From CAZAMP01 sp964486455 (lineage in GTDB: Bacteria; Eisenbacteria; RBG-16-71-46; CAZAMP01), in the NCBI GenBank assembly GCA_964486455.1, contig CAZAMP010000002.1:62001-126000 (forward strand): a stretch of 64,000 nt of DNA, in the 5' to 3' direction. Positions 8,162 through 16,964 of this stretch are shown piece by piece (within the stretch, counting starts at the first letter, position 1; every line of letters begins with the position of its first letter). The notes under the pieces are model-generated. The model was not told the origin of the DNA and did not search any database. It saw nothing but the letters and a program-made list of their open reading frames with translations. The position numbers and the translations under genes are program-made.

Positions 8162-9286
8162 TCAGAAGTCCACCGGCGTCCCCAGGTTCCGGAGCGTCTC
8201 ACGCTCTCTCCGGATGAACTCGAGGACATGCGCCAGGAGCAGGCTGACCATGACGCTGAGAACGAAAGCCGACAAGACGATCAGTTTCCGCTTCGGCCAC
8301 GCCCGAATCTCCGGCGCCACTGCCGCGTCAAGGACTTGGAACACCGGTAGATCGCGGTGTTCCTCGATGCGGGCTCGTTCGAGTTCGGCGATCAGCAGCA
8401 GATAGATCTCTTCCTGGACCTTGACGTCTCGATAGAGACGGAGGGCCTCCATGCCGATCAGCGGGAGGTCGCCGATCTCCTGCTCGAGCGCCTGAAGCTC
8501 CAGAAGTCGCGCCTCATACGGTGGGCTCGATGTGTCCATGAAGCGGGAGATGGCCTCGAGCTCCACCTGGAGCGCGAACTTCCGGGCGATCAACGCGGCC
8601 CCCGCGTTGGCCATCGCCTCGTCCTCCGGCGAGATCGTTATCGAGTGCTCCTCCTGGTATGCCCGGAGCGCATCCTCAGCGCCTTCCAGAGTCTGGACGG
8701 CCTCGGTGAGCCGTCCCTCGACGAAGGCGCGGGTCAGCCGCGAGCGGCTAATGCGGGCGTTGAGGTTGTATTCGTTCAGCTCCTCGATGAGCCGGTTCAG
8801 CACTTTCGCTGCAAGCTCGGCGTCGCGGTCACGGAAGCGGACGTGAAGCATGCCCTCATCGGACACGCTGGCCGACAAGCGATCCTCGAAAGCGATCAGC
8901 GCGGCGTCAAGGTGGTCCGCCTTGAAGACGTCGATCAGGCCGAACTCCTCGATGATGGGTTCCTGCAGCCGCCTGCTGTGCAGGAATGCGCCCAGCATAT
9001 CGGAGCTCGTGGTGACTCCCGGGAAGTTGGCGCCCTGGAACGGAAGCTCGCGGAGAAGCTGGGTCAGCCCTCCGAACGGCGCGCTATCGTCTTCGGCGGG
9101 AAGCAATGAGGTGTGCGCCTCATAGATTTCAGGTGTTAGAAGACTGAAGAGCACGGCGGCCAAGGTGACGACGAAGACGTTGATGGCGAACATCTTCCGG
9201 TGGCGGACGATGAGCGCGAGCTCGCGCAAGAAGCCACTGGAGTGGGCGTCCCGCCTGGAGACCGGCGCTTCGTTGTTCTGTGTCAT
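8162..9286 (-). CDS. Wzz/GumC-type polysaccharide chain-length protein
   Basis: A 374-residue protein with the layout of polysaccharide co-polymerases: a short cytoplasmic N-terminus, TM1 at about 30-52 (FAINVFVVTLAAVLFSLLT), a long periplasmic region with coiled-coil helices (about 170-320), and TM2 at about 340-362. The proline-rich family motif precedes TM2 (VLDAAVAPEIRAWPKRKLIV). There is no C-terminal tyrosine kinase domain. It should control chain length or export of a surface polysaccharide in the inner membrane. It is transcribed divergently from the Wza-like export gene across 167 bases. Confidence 0.88.
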   Translation of the reverse strand: MTQNNEAPVSRRDAHSSGFLRELALIVRHRKMFAINVFVVTLAAVLFSLLTPEIYEAHTSLLPAEDDSAPFGGLTQLLRELPFQGANFPGVTTSSDMLGAFLHSRRLQEPIIEEFGLIDVFKADHLDAALIAFEDRLSASVSDEGMLHVRFRDRDAELAAKVLNRLIEELNEYNLNARISRSRLTRAFVEGRLTEAVQTLEGAEDALRAYQEEHSITISPEDEAMANAGAALIARKFALQVELEAISRFMDTSSPPYEARLLELQALEQEIGDLPLIGMEALRLYRDVKVQEEIYLLLIAELERARIEEHRDLPVFQVLDAAVAPEIRAWPKRKLIVLSAFVLSVMVSLLLAHVLEFIRRERETLRNLGTPVDF

Positions 9287-9340
9287 GGCCCGCCCGCGGA
9301 TGGGGTCGTCGTGGGGAAAACCGGCTCGCTGATCCGCGAA

Positions 9341-9369
9341 AGAATAGGAATCTCGCGAACTGGGCGCAA
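9341..9369 (-). promoter_or_regulatory. Weak candidate promoter for Wzz-like gene
   Basis: Minus strand: TTGCGC (9369-9364), 17-base spacer, TATTCT (9346-9341). Spacing is ideal but only three and four of six consensus bases match. Confidence 0.3.
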
Positions 9370-9387
9370 CGTCTAATTCGGGTCCTG

Positions 9388-9417
9388 TTGACTCATCCGT
9401 GACACGGGCGATATATT
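9388..9417 (+). promoter_or_regulatory. Promoter for Wza-like operon
   Basis: TTGACT (9388-9393), 18-base spacer, TATATT (9412-9417): five of six matches in each box. Transcription would start near 9424, about 30 bases before the ATG. Confidence 0.6.
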
Positions 9418-9453
9418 CCGTTCCGCCTTTTCATCGTCGCCACCTGACCCGGT

Positions 9454-11136
9454 ATGGGTCGTGACCGCGCTCCTGCGGTCGGGGAGGGCCTTCTGCTCCG
9501 TTCCAACCGATTGCTCGGCGTTCTCTGCGTCTTGTTGCCGCTCGTGCTCCCGGCGTGGGTGTTGGCTCAAACCCAAACGCCCGATGGGACATCACGCACA
9601 CTCCTCGGCACGGACCAGAGCAGCGGAAGCTCGGCACCTCTCGGGGGCGTGCTGCGCGGCGGTGAGTCGTACCTCGACGGCTACGGCGCTACGCCCGTCG
9701 TGGGCGGGCCGCTATCCGAAGGGCCCGTCGACGCGGATTCATACATTGTCGGCCCAGGTGATCGCTTCCATCTCGTCATCTGGGGGGCGATCGAGTATGC
9801 GTACGAGCTCGTGATCGGTCCGGAGGGGAAGCTCTTCGTACCGAATGTCGGCGTGATCGACCTCGGGCGTCGCACGCTCACCGACGCTCGAGAGACGATC
9901 CGCAACGAGGTTCTCGGGGTGTTTCGAGACGTCGAGGTCGGTGTCATGTTGACGTGGCTTCGCCGATTCAAGGTGCACGTCGTCGGAGGGGTCGAGGCGC
10001 CCGGAAGCTATCCGGCGTCTGCGGTAACGCGTGTTTCCGAAGTCCTGGACATGGCGGGAGGGCTTCTGCCCAAGGCCTCGTCGCGCCGAATCGTCTTGCG
10101 GACGGTAGGCGGTGAGCCGCATCTCGTGGACCTCGTCGCTTTCAAGACGGCCGGAGCGCTGGACGGCAATCCGTTCGTCACCGACGGCGCGGTCATCGAA
10201 GTCCCCCGGCGGGTCCATTTCGTTACGGTCTCAGGTGCCGTTGTCAGTCCCGGGTCGCATGAGCCGGTCCCCGGTGAGCGACTGAGCGATCTGATTCACG
10301 CGATCGGTGGGCTCCGGCCGAGCGCCGACACGAAGCACGTGACCCTCTCCCGCTTTGTCTCGGACAGCCAGTCGGAGGAACTCACCTTCGCGTATGTTCC
10401 GGGCGGTGGAGTGGAGGCCGATCCGGAGGTTCTGGACGGAGACCGGATCTTCATCCCGAAAATCCCCGATTGGCATCGCATCGCCTCCATCGTGTTCTCC
10501 GGCGCCGTCAAGTTTCCAGGGCTCTACACGATTCCGGACGACGGGATACCACTGAGCAGCGCCATGGAGCTGGCGGGCGGTTTCACGGAGCGCGCGAATC
10601 TCTCCCAGGCGCACATCATTCGAAGCCGCCAACCGTGGACGCCGGCGCCGGGGTCGGACGCGGCGCGCAGCCGGGGGTTCGGCCACGACTTCGCTCTGGT
10701 GCAGGCCTCGCTCGACTCAACCTATGTCATCTGCGACTTCTCCGCGCTCTTCGCCGAGGGCGACTCGACGCAGGATCTCACGCTCGTCGACGGAGATATC
10801 GTTCAGATTCCCGAGTGGCGCAACGAGGTCCGGATCCTCGGGATGGTGAGGTCTCCCGGCGCCTATGCATTTGAGACCGAGACGACGGTCGCGGACTACA
10901 TTCGCCTGGCGGGTGGTTTTGACAAGGACGCCGACAAGAAGCGAACGCAGATGGCGCTGTTCGGCGGCGGTCCGCTCCGCAGCGTCAGGCGAGGCGATCC
11001 CGTCTCGCCGGGCGCCGTCGTGTGGGTCCCAGCCAAGGAACGCGTCACGTGGTGGCAGAAGACACGCGAGTTCACGGGACTCGCCGTCCAGGTCGCATCC
11101 CTCGTGGTGATCATTGATCGGCTCATTAAGAACTAG
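9454..11136 (+). CDS. Wza-like polysaccharide export protein with SLBB domains
   Basis: A 560-residue protein. A signal peptide (about 16-39, LLGVLCVLLPLVLPAWVLAQ) precedes a polysaccharide biosynthesis/export domain at about 90-170, recognised by VGPGDRFHLVIWG and GPEGKLFVPNVGVIDLGRRT. Three or so SLBB-type beta-grasp units follow (VHVVGGVEAPGSYPAS, TVSGAVVSPGSHEPV, VFSGAVKFPGLYTI, ILGMVRSPGAYAFE). A C-terminal hydrophobic helix (LAVQVASLVVIIDRLI) ends it. It should form the outer-membrane/periplasmic export channel that works with the divergent Wzz-like protein. No lipobox is seen. It overlaps the next gene by 23 bases, which implies coupling. Confidence 0.9.
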   Translation: MGRDRAPAVGEGLLLRSNRLLGVLCVLLPLVLPAWVLAQTQTPDGTSRTLLGTDQSSGSSAPLGGVLRGGESYLDGYGATPVVGGPLSEGPVDADSYIVGPGDRFHLVIWGAIEYAYELVIGPEGKLFVPNVGVIDLGRRTLTDARETIRNEVLGVFRDVEVGVMLTWLRRFKVHVVGGVEAPGSYPASAVTRVSEVLDMAGGLLPKASSRRIVLRTVGGEPHLVDLVAFKTAGALDGNPFVTDGAVIEVPRRVHFVTVSGAVVSPGSHEPVPGERLSDLIHAIGGLRPSADTKHVTLSRFVSDSQSEELTFAYVPGGGVEADPEVLDGDRIFIPKIPDWHRIASIVFSGAVKFPGLYTIPDDGIPLSSAMELAGGFTERANLSQAHIIRSRQPWTPAPGSDAARSRGFGHDFALVQASLDSTYVICDFSALFAEGDSTQDLTLVDGDIVQIPEWRNEVRILGMVRSPGAYAFETETTVADYIRLAGGFDKDADKKRTQMALFGGGPLRSVRRGDPVSPGAVVWVPAKERVTWWQKTREFTGLAVQVASLVVIIDRLIKN

Positions 11137-12559
11137 TCTACCCTCACGGGCGTGGTCCGGATTTCTGGACCGCCCGACCGTCTGGCTGGTTGCCGCGGCT
11201 CTCATCGCCCAGGCCGTCGCGCTGCTGGCGATGGAGCGATTCCCACCGGTTCTCGTGCTCTTCGTCACGCTCATCGCGGTGAGCCTGCCACTGCTCTTCT
11301 CCTCGCTCAACCGGACCCTCGCCGCCTTCGTGTTCGTCTTGATGATCGTTCAATCCGGCGCGCGTCGCTTCGAATTCAACCCGCTCGCCTATCACATGAT
11401 CATCCCGATCCTCTTTGGCGCGATCGCGCTCATGCACGTTCTGGTGCGACGGCTGGACGAAGCGGACTTCACGTGGCCCGCGCCGGGGTTCGGGCTCGCT
11501 TGGATCGGTCTGAGCGTCTCATTCGTCCTTTCGGCGATGGTCGGCCTCCTGCGGGAAGTGCCGGCCGATACGTGGGTCATCGAGATCGTTGCGGGATGTC
11601 TCTACCTGGCGTTCTTCTTTGCGCTCGATGGGCTTCGCCGGCCTGAGCACTTCCGCCTGATCTTTTTCGCGCTCCTTGCCGGGATGGCGGTCGTCACCAT
11701 CGAATACATGTTCGCGTCATGGACCGGAATCCGTGGCTTTGGAGCGACGGGCCGGATCGTGACGCGCCAGGGGAATCTCGTCGTGCTGGTCGGGCCGTTT
11801 CTCACGGCGCTCTATCTGGTCAGGCACCGGGGGGGATGGCTCTGGCTGACCGGTCTTCTGCCGCTCTCGCTGATCATTTTGCTGACGCAGCAGCGATCGC
11901 TGATGCTGGCGTTTCCGATCGCGCTTCTCTTTCCCGCGATCGCCGGTCTCCGCACGAAGGCCGTGCGGCTTCGGCGCGTGGTCGCGTTGACGCTACTCAT
12001 CGTCCTTGCGGGACTCACGGTTTGGCGGGCGGTGGGGTCGATGACACTCGGTCGCGGCGCGACCGTGAGCGAGGCCGTCTCGGAGCGAACGGAGGAGGCG
12101 GCGGATCCCGGCTCGACAGCGTCGCTACTCATCCGCCTGCTGTCGTACGCGCAGGTCTGGCGCGAGAAGATCGTCGAGCGTCCCGTTCTGGGGTGGGGAC
12201 TCGGTGACACGACGTCGCTGCGGATCGCCAGAACGGCATCGTACCGGGCCACGCTGGTTGACAGCAGCTATCTCACGATCGTCTGGAAGTCGGGTGTCAT
12301 CGGTCTCATTCTATTCCTCGTCCTCTACGCGATCGGGTTTCGCAAGGCGTATCTGCTGACGCGACATCCGCACCCCGAGGCCCGCGCCATCGGTCTGGGT
12401 ATTCTCGGGGCGATGACGGGAGCCATGATCCTCGCCATGGCGAGCACGCTGATCAGTCACTACCGCTTCAATGTGATCATGGCGATATTCCTCGCCTCCA
12501 CGGTCGCCGCGGACCGCGCCTACGGGACAGTGGATCCGCGCCGTGATTCGGCCCCCTAG
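11114..12559 (+). CDS. O-antigen ligase / polymerase-like membrane protein
   Basis: A 481-residue protein with about eleven membrane segments. The central periplasmic region carries RQGNLVVLVGPF, QQRSLMLAFPIAL and then PVLGWGLGDTTS...DSSYLTIVWKSGVIGL, the Wzy_C/O-antigen ligase pattern. It would polymerise or ligate the surface polysaccharide handled by the adjacent Wza/Wzz proteins. I use the TTG start at 11114, inside the Wza-like gene, since the first membrane segment follows at once and no in-frame ATG lies closer than 11231. Ligase and polymerase cannot be told apart from sequence alone. Confidence 0.8.
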   Translation: MIGSLRTSLPSRAWSGFLDRPTVWLVAAALIAQAVALLAMERFPPVLVLFVTLIAVSLPLLFSSLNRTLAAFVFVLMIVQSGARRFEFNPLAYHMIIPILFGAIALMHVLVRRLDEADFTWPAPGFGLAWIGLSVSFVLSAMVGLLREVPADTWVIEIVAGCLYLAFFFALDGLRRPEHFRLIFFALLAGMAVVTIEYMFASWTGIRGFGATGRIVTRQGNLVVLVGPFLTALYLVRHRGGWLWLTGLLPLSLIILLTQQRSLMLAFPIALLFPAIAGLRTKAVRLRRVVALTLLIVLAGLTVWRAVGSMTLGRGATVSEAVSERTEEAADPGSTASLLIRLLSYAQVWREKIVERPVLGWGLGDTTSLRIARTASYRATLVDSSYLTIVWKSGVIGLILFLVLYAIGFRKAYLLTRHPHPEARAIGLGILGAMTGAMILAMASTLISHYRFNVIMAIFLASTVAADRAYGTVDPRRDSAP

Positions 12560-12565
12560 GGCCGA

Positions 12566-12594
12566 TTGACGCCGCCGGGGCATCCAGGTATCCT
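12566..12594 (+). promoter_or_regulatory. Promoter for the menaquinone operon
   Basis: TTGACG (12566-12571), 17-base spacer, TATCCT (12589-12594). Five and four of six consensus matches at ideal spacing, about 110 bases before the mqnE start and just after the preceding stop. Confidence 0.5.
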
Positions 12595-12702
12595 CGCCCA
12601 CCCTATGGAAAGGTAAGGTCGGTGGACGCGGCTTGATCGCGGAGCCGGTCGATTCCCACCTTCACTCCGCTGACTAGTTGGTTCGGTTTCCGGAGGCACC
12701 GA

Positions 12703-13827
12703 GTGACGGAGTTTCTCGCACGTCTCGCTGAGCGGGATGGGATCGCGGACATCGCCGAGAAGGTGTTTCGAGGCGCGCGCCTGAGCTCTGACGACGGTGT
12801 GCGGCTCTTCGAGACGAGGAACATCACCTTGCTCGGCGCGCTGGCGAACATCGACCGCGAACGGCGCCACGGGGACACCACCTACTTCGTCAGGAATCAG
12901 CACATCAATCACACCAACGTCTGCGTGCTGAAGTGCAAGTTCTGCGCCTTCGCCAAGACGAAGAAGCAACCCGACGGCTATGCGATGACGCTCGAGACCG
13001 TCGCCGAAAAGGTGCGCGAGCGGATTGATGAACCGATCCGCGAGATCCATATCGTCGGCGGGCTTCATCCGGACCTGCCATGGTCCTACTACACGGATCT
13101 CCTCGAGACGGTCAGGTCGATTCGACCCGATGTGAACCTGAAGGCCTACACCGTCGTCGAGATCGACTTCTTCGCCGAGAAGTTCGGCATGTCGGTCGAG
13201 CGGGTGCTCGAAGAGCTCAAGGACGCGGGACTCGATTCGATTCCCGGGGGCGGCGCGGAGATATTCGCGCCGCGGGCCCGAAAGCTCGTCTGCGACTACA
13301 AGCTCACGGCGGAGGGATGGTTGGAGATCGCCATGAGCGCGCACCGTCTGGGGATCCCGACCAACTGCACGCTTCTATACGGACACGTCGAGACGGTCGA
13401 GGAACGGGTGGATCATATGATCCGACTTCGTGAGGCCCAGGAGAAGACCGGCGGCTTCATGTGTTTCATTCCGCTGGCGTTTCACCCGGAGAACACGCGG
13501 CTCGCCCACCTCCCGGGACCGAGCGGCGTGGACGACCTTCGGACGATCGCCGTCAGCCGGCTGATGTTGGACAACGTGCCACACATCAAGGCGTACTGGA
13601 TCATGCTCACGCCGCACATCGCGCAGCTCGCCCAGCACTACGGAGCCGACGACATCGACGGAACGGTGGTCGAGGAGAAGATCTATCACGACGCGGGGGC
13701 CACGACGCCTCAGGAGCTGACGCGATCGGAGCTTCTGCGGCTCATTCACGATTCGGGCAGGGAGCCTGTTGAACGGGATGCGATCTACAACATCATCGAA
13801 GAGCCCGACGTCACCGCCTCGGCGTGA
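12703..13827 (+). CDS. mqnE: Aminofutalosine synthase MqnE (radical SAM)
   Basis: A 374-residue radical SAM enzyme with the CX3CX2C cluster motif at C74, C78 and C81 (TNVCVLKCKFCAF), then the family stretches IHIVGGLHPDLPW, PGGGAEIF and FIPLAFHPENT. MqnE joins 3-[(1-carboxyvinyl)oxy]benzoate and SAM to give aminodeoxyfutalosine in the cytoplasm. The start is GTG at 12703 behind CCGGAGGC. It is the first gene of the cluster and is followed at once by mqnA, whose product makes its substrate. That context separates it from the related F420 enzyme CofH. Confidence 0.93.
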   Translation: MTEFLARLAERDGIADIAEKVFRGARLSSDDGVRLFETRNITLLGALANIDRERRHGDTTYFVRNQHINHTNVCVLKCKFCAFAKTKKQPDGYAMTLETVAEKVRERIDEPIREIHIVGGLHPDLPWSYYTDLLETVRSIRPDVNLKAYTVVEIDFFAEKFGMSVERVLEELKDAGLDSIPGGGAEIFAPRARKLVCDYKLTAEGWLEIAMSAHRLGIPTNCTLLYGHVETVEERVDHMIRLREAQEKTGGFMCFIPLAFHPENTRLAHLPGPSGVDDLRTIAVSRLMLDNVPHIKAYWIMLTPHIAQLAQHYGADDIDGTVVEEKIYHDAGATTPQELTRSELLRLIHDSGREPVERDAIYNIIEEPDVTASA

Positions 13828-13849
13828 GCCGACGGCCGAACGGGCGACA

Positions 13850-14626
13850 TTGAGACTCGGGGTCGTGGGCTATCTGAATGCCCTGCCGCTTGTCGACACG
13901 CTGGGCAACGACGAGTCGCTCGAGCTCGTCCGAGACGTGCCGTCTGTTCTCGCGGACGCGCTTCGGGCCGGGGGCCTGGACATCGGTCTCATCCCGGTGA
14001 TCGAAACCGAGCCGGAGTATGAGATCTGTCCGGACATCGCCATCGCGTCGTTCGGTCCGGTGGCGTCGGTTCGGCTCTATCATCGCCGGCCGCTCCGCGA
14101 GGCCGGACGTATCGCGCTGGATCCGTCGAGCCGATCGTCGGCGACCCTGGTGAAGATTCTCTGCGAGCACGCGTGGCGGACGCGGCCGGAGTTCACCGTG
14201 GCCGACGGCGATGTGGGGGCTCTCCTGGATTCGTTCGACGCGGTGCTTCGGATCGGTGACCCGTGCCTTCTCGAATCGTCCGGGCCCGCCGGATCGACCG
14301 ACCTGGGTGCCGCCTGGAGCGAGATGACCGACCTGCCTTTCGTCTACGCCTACTGGGCCGGACGGCCCGGCAGCATGGACGCCGAAACGGTCGGGCGCCT
14401 TCGCTCGGCCCGCGACGCGGGTCTCGAGCGGCTCAGAGGAATCGCGGACGGCTACGCCGAGAACAGTCCGTGGGCGGACGTAGAGATGGCGTACCGTTAT
14501 CTACGCGACAACATCCGCTACACGATGGGGCCGGCGGAGATCCGCGGGCTACGGCTCTACTTCGAGTTGGCGGCCGACCTGGGTCTCGTCTCGACGCGGC
14601 CCGATCTCAACATCGTCGGAGCGTGA
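13850..14626 (+). CDS. mqnA: Chorismate dehydratase MqnA
   Basis: About 258 residues opening LRLGVVGYLNALPLVD, the MqnA signature, with a periplasmic-binding-protein-like fold: DIGLIPVIE, DPSSRSSATLVKIL, VLRIGDPCLL and PFVYAYWAGRPG. It removes water from chorismate to give 3-[(1-carboxyvinyl)oxy]benzoate, the first futalosine-pathway step. I chose TTG at 13850 because the conserved domain starts there. Starts inside mqnE at 13769 (TTG) or 13778 (ATG) stay in frame but add an unconserved low-complexity leader. mqnC begins two bases after the stop. Confidence 0.88.
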   Translation: MRLGVVGYLNALPLVDTLGNDESLELVRDVPSVLADALRAGGLDIGLIPVIETEPEYEICPDIAIASFGPVASVRLYHRRPLREAGRIALDPSSRSSATLVKILCEHAWRTRPEFTVADGDVGALLDSFDAVLRIGDPCLLESSGPAGSTDLGAAWSEMTDLPFVYAYWAGRPGSMDAETVGRLRSARDAGLERLRGIADGYAENSPWADVEMAYRYLRDNIRYTMGPAEIRGLRLYFELAADLGLVSTRPDLNIVGA

Positions 14627-14627
14627 G

Positions 14628-15719
14628 ATGACGGATCCACGTGAGATCGAACGGAAAGTCCTGGCGGGCGAGCGGCTCACGGTCGCTGACGCGCGCTTGC
14701 TTTTCGATGTCACCGATCTCAACTGGCTCGGATCGCTGGCCGACGAGGTTCGGTGGTGCAAGCATCCCGATCCCGTCGTCACCTACATCGTCGACCGAAA
14801 CGTGAATTACACGAACGTTTGCGACGCGTACTGTAGCTTCTGCGCGTTCTATGTCCGACCGGGAACGACCGAAGCTGACGGTGCGTACACGCACCCGCAT
14901 CAGGTGATCGGGGAGAAGATCCGGGAAACGATCGAGCTGGGGGGACACCAGATTCTCATCCAGGGCGGCCACAACCCCGGTCTCGGCATCGAGTACTACG
15001 AAGAGCTCTTCCGCTACATCAAGGACACGTTCGACATCCATATCCACGGGCTCTCGCCGCCGGAGATCGATCACATCAGCCGGGTCAGTGGCTTGAGCGT
15101 TCGCGAGGTGCTCGAGCGGTTGCGCGCCGCCGGACTCGGCTCGTTGCCGGGGGGCGGTGCGGAGATCCTCGTGGATTCGGTTCGGAATCGCATCGCGAAG
15201 CTCAAGGTCGACGCGGACGGTTGGATCGAGGTCATGCGGATCTGGCACGAGTTGGGGATGCGATCCACGGCCACGATGATGTTCGGGCACGTAGAGACGC
15301 CGGATGACCGCATCGAGCATCTGCGAAAGCTCCGTGATCTTCAGGACGAGACCGGCGGCTTCACCGCGTTCATCCCGTGGATCTTCCAGAACGAAAACAC
15401 CAAGCTCCAGAAGCCCAAAACCACGGCCGCAGACTACCTCCGAACCGTCGCCATATCGCGTCTCTTCCTCGACAACGTCGACAATCTTCAGGCGTCGTGG
15501 GTCACGATGGGGCCCAAGGTCGGTCAACTCTCCCTTGGCTACGGGTGCAACGACTTCGGCAGCATCATGATCGAGGAGAACGTCGTGCGCGCCGCCGGAG
15601 TCTCGTTCACCATGACGGAGCCCGACGTCGCCCGGGTCATCCAAGCGGCCGGGTTCACGCCGATGCGCCGAAACGTCTTCTACGAGCGGCTGGGCACGCC
15701 CGCCGAACCGGTTCACTGA
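14628..15719 (+). CDS. mqnC: Cyclic dehypoxanthinyl futalosine synthase MqnC
   Basis: A 363-residue radical SAM enzyme. CX3CX2C is at C65, C69 and C72 (TNVCDAYCSFCAFY), then ILIQGGHNPGLGIEYY, HGLSPPEIDHI, LPGGGAEIL, FIPWIFQNENT and a C-terminal MIEENVVRAAG. It cyclises dehypoxanthine futalosine to the cyclic form on the way to dihydroxynaphthoate. It is paralogous to MqnE two genes upstream, as usual in this pathway. It starts at ATG 14628, two bases after mqnA. Confidence 0.94.
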   Translation: MTDPREIERKVLAGERLTVADARLLFDVTDLNWLGSLADEVRWCKHPDPVVTYIVDRNVNYTNVCDAYCSFCAFYVRPGTTEADGAYTHPHQVIGEKIRETIELGGHQILIQGGHNPGLGIEYYEELFRYIKDTFDIHIHGLSPPEIDHISRVSGLSVREVLERLRAAGLGSLPGGGAEILVDSVRNRIAKLKVDADGWIEVMRIWHELGMRSTATMMFGHVETPDDRIEHLRKLRDLQDETGGFTAFIPWIFQNENTKLQKPKTTAADYLRTVAISRLFLDNVDNLQASWVTMGPKVGQLSLGYGCNDFGSIMIEENVVRAAGVSFTMTEPDVARVIQAAGFTPMRRNVFYERLGTPAEPVH

Positions 15720-15737
15720 GAGCACACGCGAGGTCTC

Positions 15738-16964
15738 ATGCCGGAACGCATCACCGTCCAGGCGGATCTCATTCTGCCGATCACACGCGATCCGATCCCC
15801 GGCGGCACACTCGTCATCGAGGATGGACGGGTGGCGGCGGTTCTTCCCGAGGGTGATGGGGAGCTTCGGCTCCCGGGGGTCATTCTTCCCGGATTGGTGA
15901 ACGCGCACGCGCACCTGGAGCTGTCGAATCTCAAGGGCCAGGTCCCGGCCGGTGTGGGCATGTGCGAATGGATCGACCACATGCTGACGCGTCGTGAGGA
16001 GACGGACGTACCCGTTGAATCCGCGATCGCCGACGCCGTCGACGAGCTTCAACGGACGGGAACGGCGGCGATCGGCGAGGTCGCCAACACGGGTTTGAGC
16101 GGCGCGCACCTCGCGTCGAGCCGGCTCGAAGGCGTGGTCTATGCCGAGGTGCTGGGGCTCGAGCCGGACGCGATCGCCGAGATCACCGCCGAGCTCGACG
16201 CGCTCGAAGAGCGGCTGGAGTCCGCGCTGCCACGAGATCGGTTTCGTGTCCGCCCCGCGGCCCACGCCCCGTTTTCGTGTCATCCGGATCTCATTCGGAT
16301 CGTCGCGGCTCGCTCTCCGTTCGGAGAGGCGGGCGCGACCAGCGTGCACGTTGCCGAATCGCCGGATGAGGTGGAGTATCTCGCCACAAAGGGCGGCGCG
16401 TTCACGGAGCTCTACGCGCGTCGAGAGATCGACGCGTCCGCGTGGGAGGCGCCGGGGACGACGACCGTCGACTATTTCGACAATCTCGGCCTTTTGCGGG
16501 AAGGGGCACTCGCCATCCACGTGGTCGAAGTGAGCGATGATGATATCGCGCGTCTGGCCGCGCGATCCGTATCCGCCGTCGTGTGCCCGGGGAGCAACCG
16601 CTACATCGGTCTCGGCCGTCCAGACGTGCGCGCGCTCATCGACGCGGGTCTCACGGTCGCGATCGGGACGGACAGCCTCGCGTCGAACGTCGACCTGGAT
16701 CTCTTTCGCGAGCTTCGAGATGCCGTACGCGACCATGCGAACGTCTCGCCGTCGGAATGGCTTCGGATCGCGACGCTCGGTGGGGCGACGGCGCTCGGTC
16801 TGACGGGACGCCTCGGTGAGATCGCTCCGTCTGTTTCGGCGCGTCTCCTCTGGCTCGAAGATCGTTCGGTCGCCGAATCCGACGATCCGGTCGCGGCGCT
16901 CATCGCCTCGGCATCTCCTTCAACGCTCAGGTGGCTCGACGAGTGGATTGGGGGAGCGCGATGA
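15738..16964 (+). CDS. mqnX: Aminodeoxyfutalosine deaminase (amidohydrolase)
   Basis: A 408-residue amidohydrolase of the cytosine-deaminase/TrzA branch. Metal and catalytic residues are visible: H57 and H59 (NAHAHLEL), H204 (SVHVAES), H261 (LAIHVVEV) and D312 (GTDSLASN). In a futalosine cluster this enzyme deaminates aminodeoxyfutalosine, so the organism seems to use the deaminase route rather than an MTA-nucleosidase. The substrate is inferred from context. It begins 18 bases after mqnC and its stop overlaps the next start (ATGA). Confidence 0.85.
   Translation: MPERITVQADLILPITRDPIPGGTLVIEDGRVAAVLPEGDGELRLPGVILPGLVNAHAHLELSNLKGQVPAGVGMCEWIDHMLTRREETDVPVESAIADAVDELQRTGTAAIGEVANTGLSGAHLASSRLEGVVYAEVLGLEPDAIAEITAELDALEERLESALPRDRFRVRPAAHAPFSCHPDLIRIVAARSPFGEAGATSVHVAESPDEVEYLATKGGAFTELYARREIDASAWEAPGTTTVDYFDNLGLLREGALAIHVVEVSDDDIARLAARSVSAVVCPGSNRYIGLGRPDVRALIDAGLTVAIGTDSLASNVDLDLFRELRDAVRDHANVSPSEWLRIATLGGATALGLTGRLGEIAPSVSARLLWLEDRSVAESDDPVAALIASASPSTLRWLDEWIGGAR

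Noticed and set aside
14607..16736. A 709-codon open frame on the minus strand
   Set aside because: It is antisense to mqnC and the deaminase, both clear enzymes; the product has no recognisable motif and a composition typical of GC-rich shadow frames.
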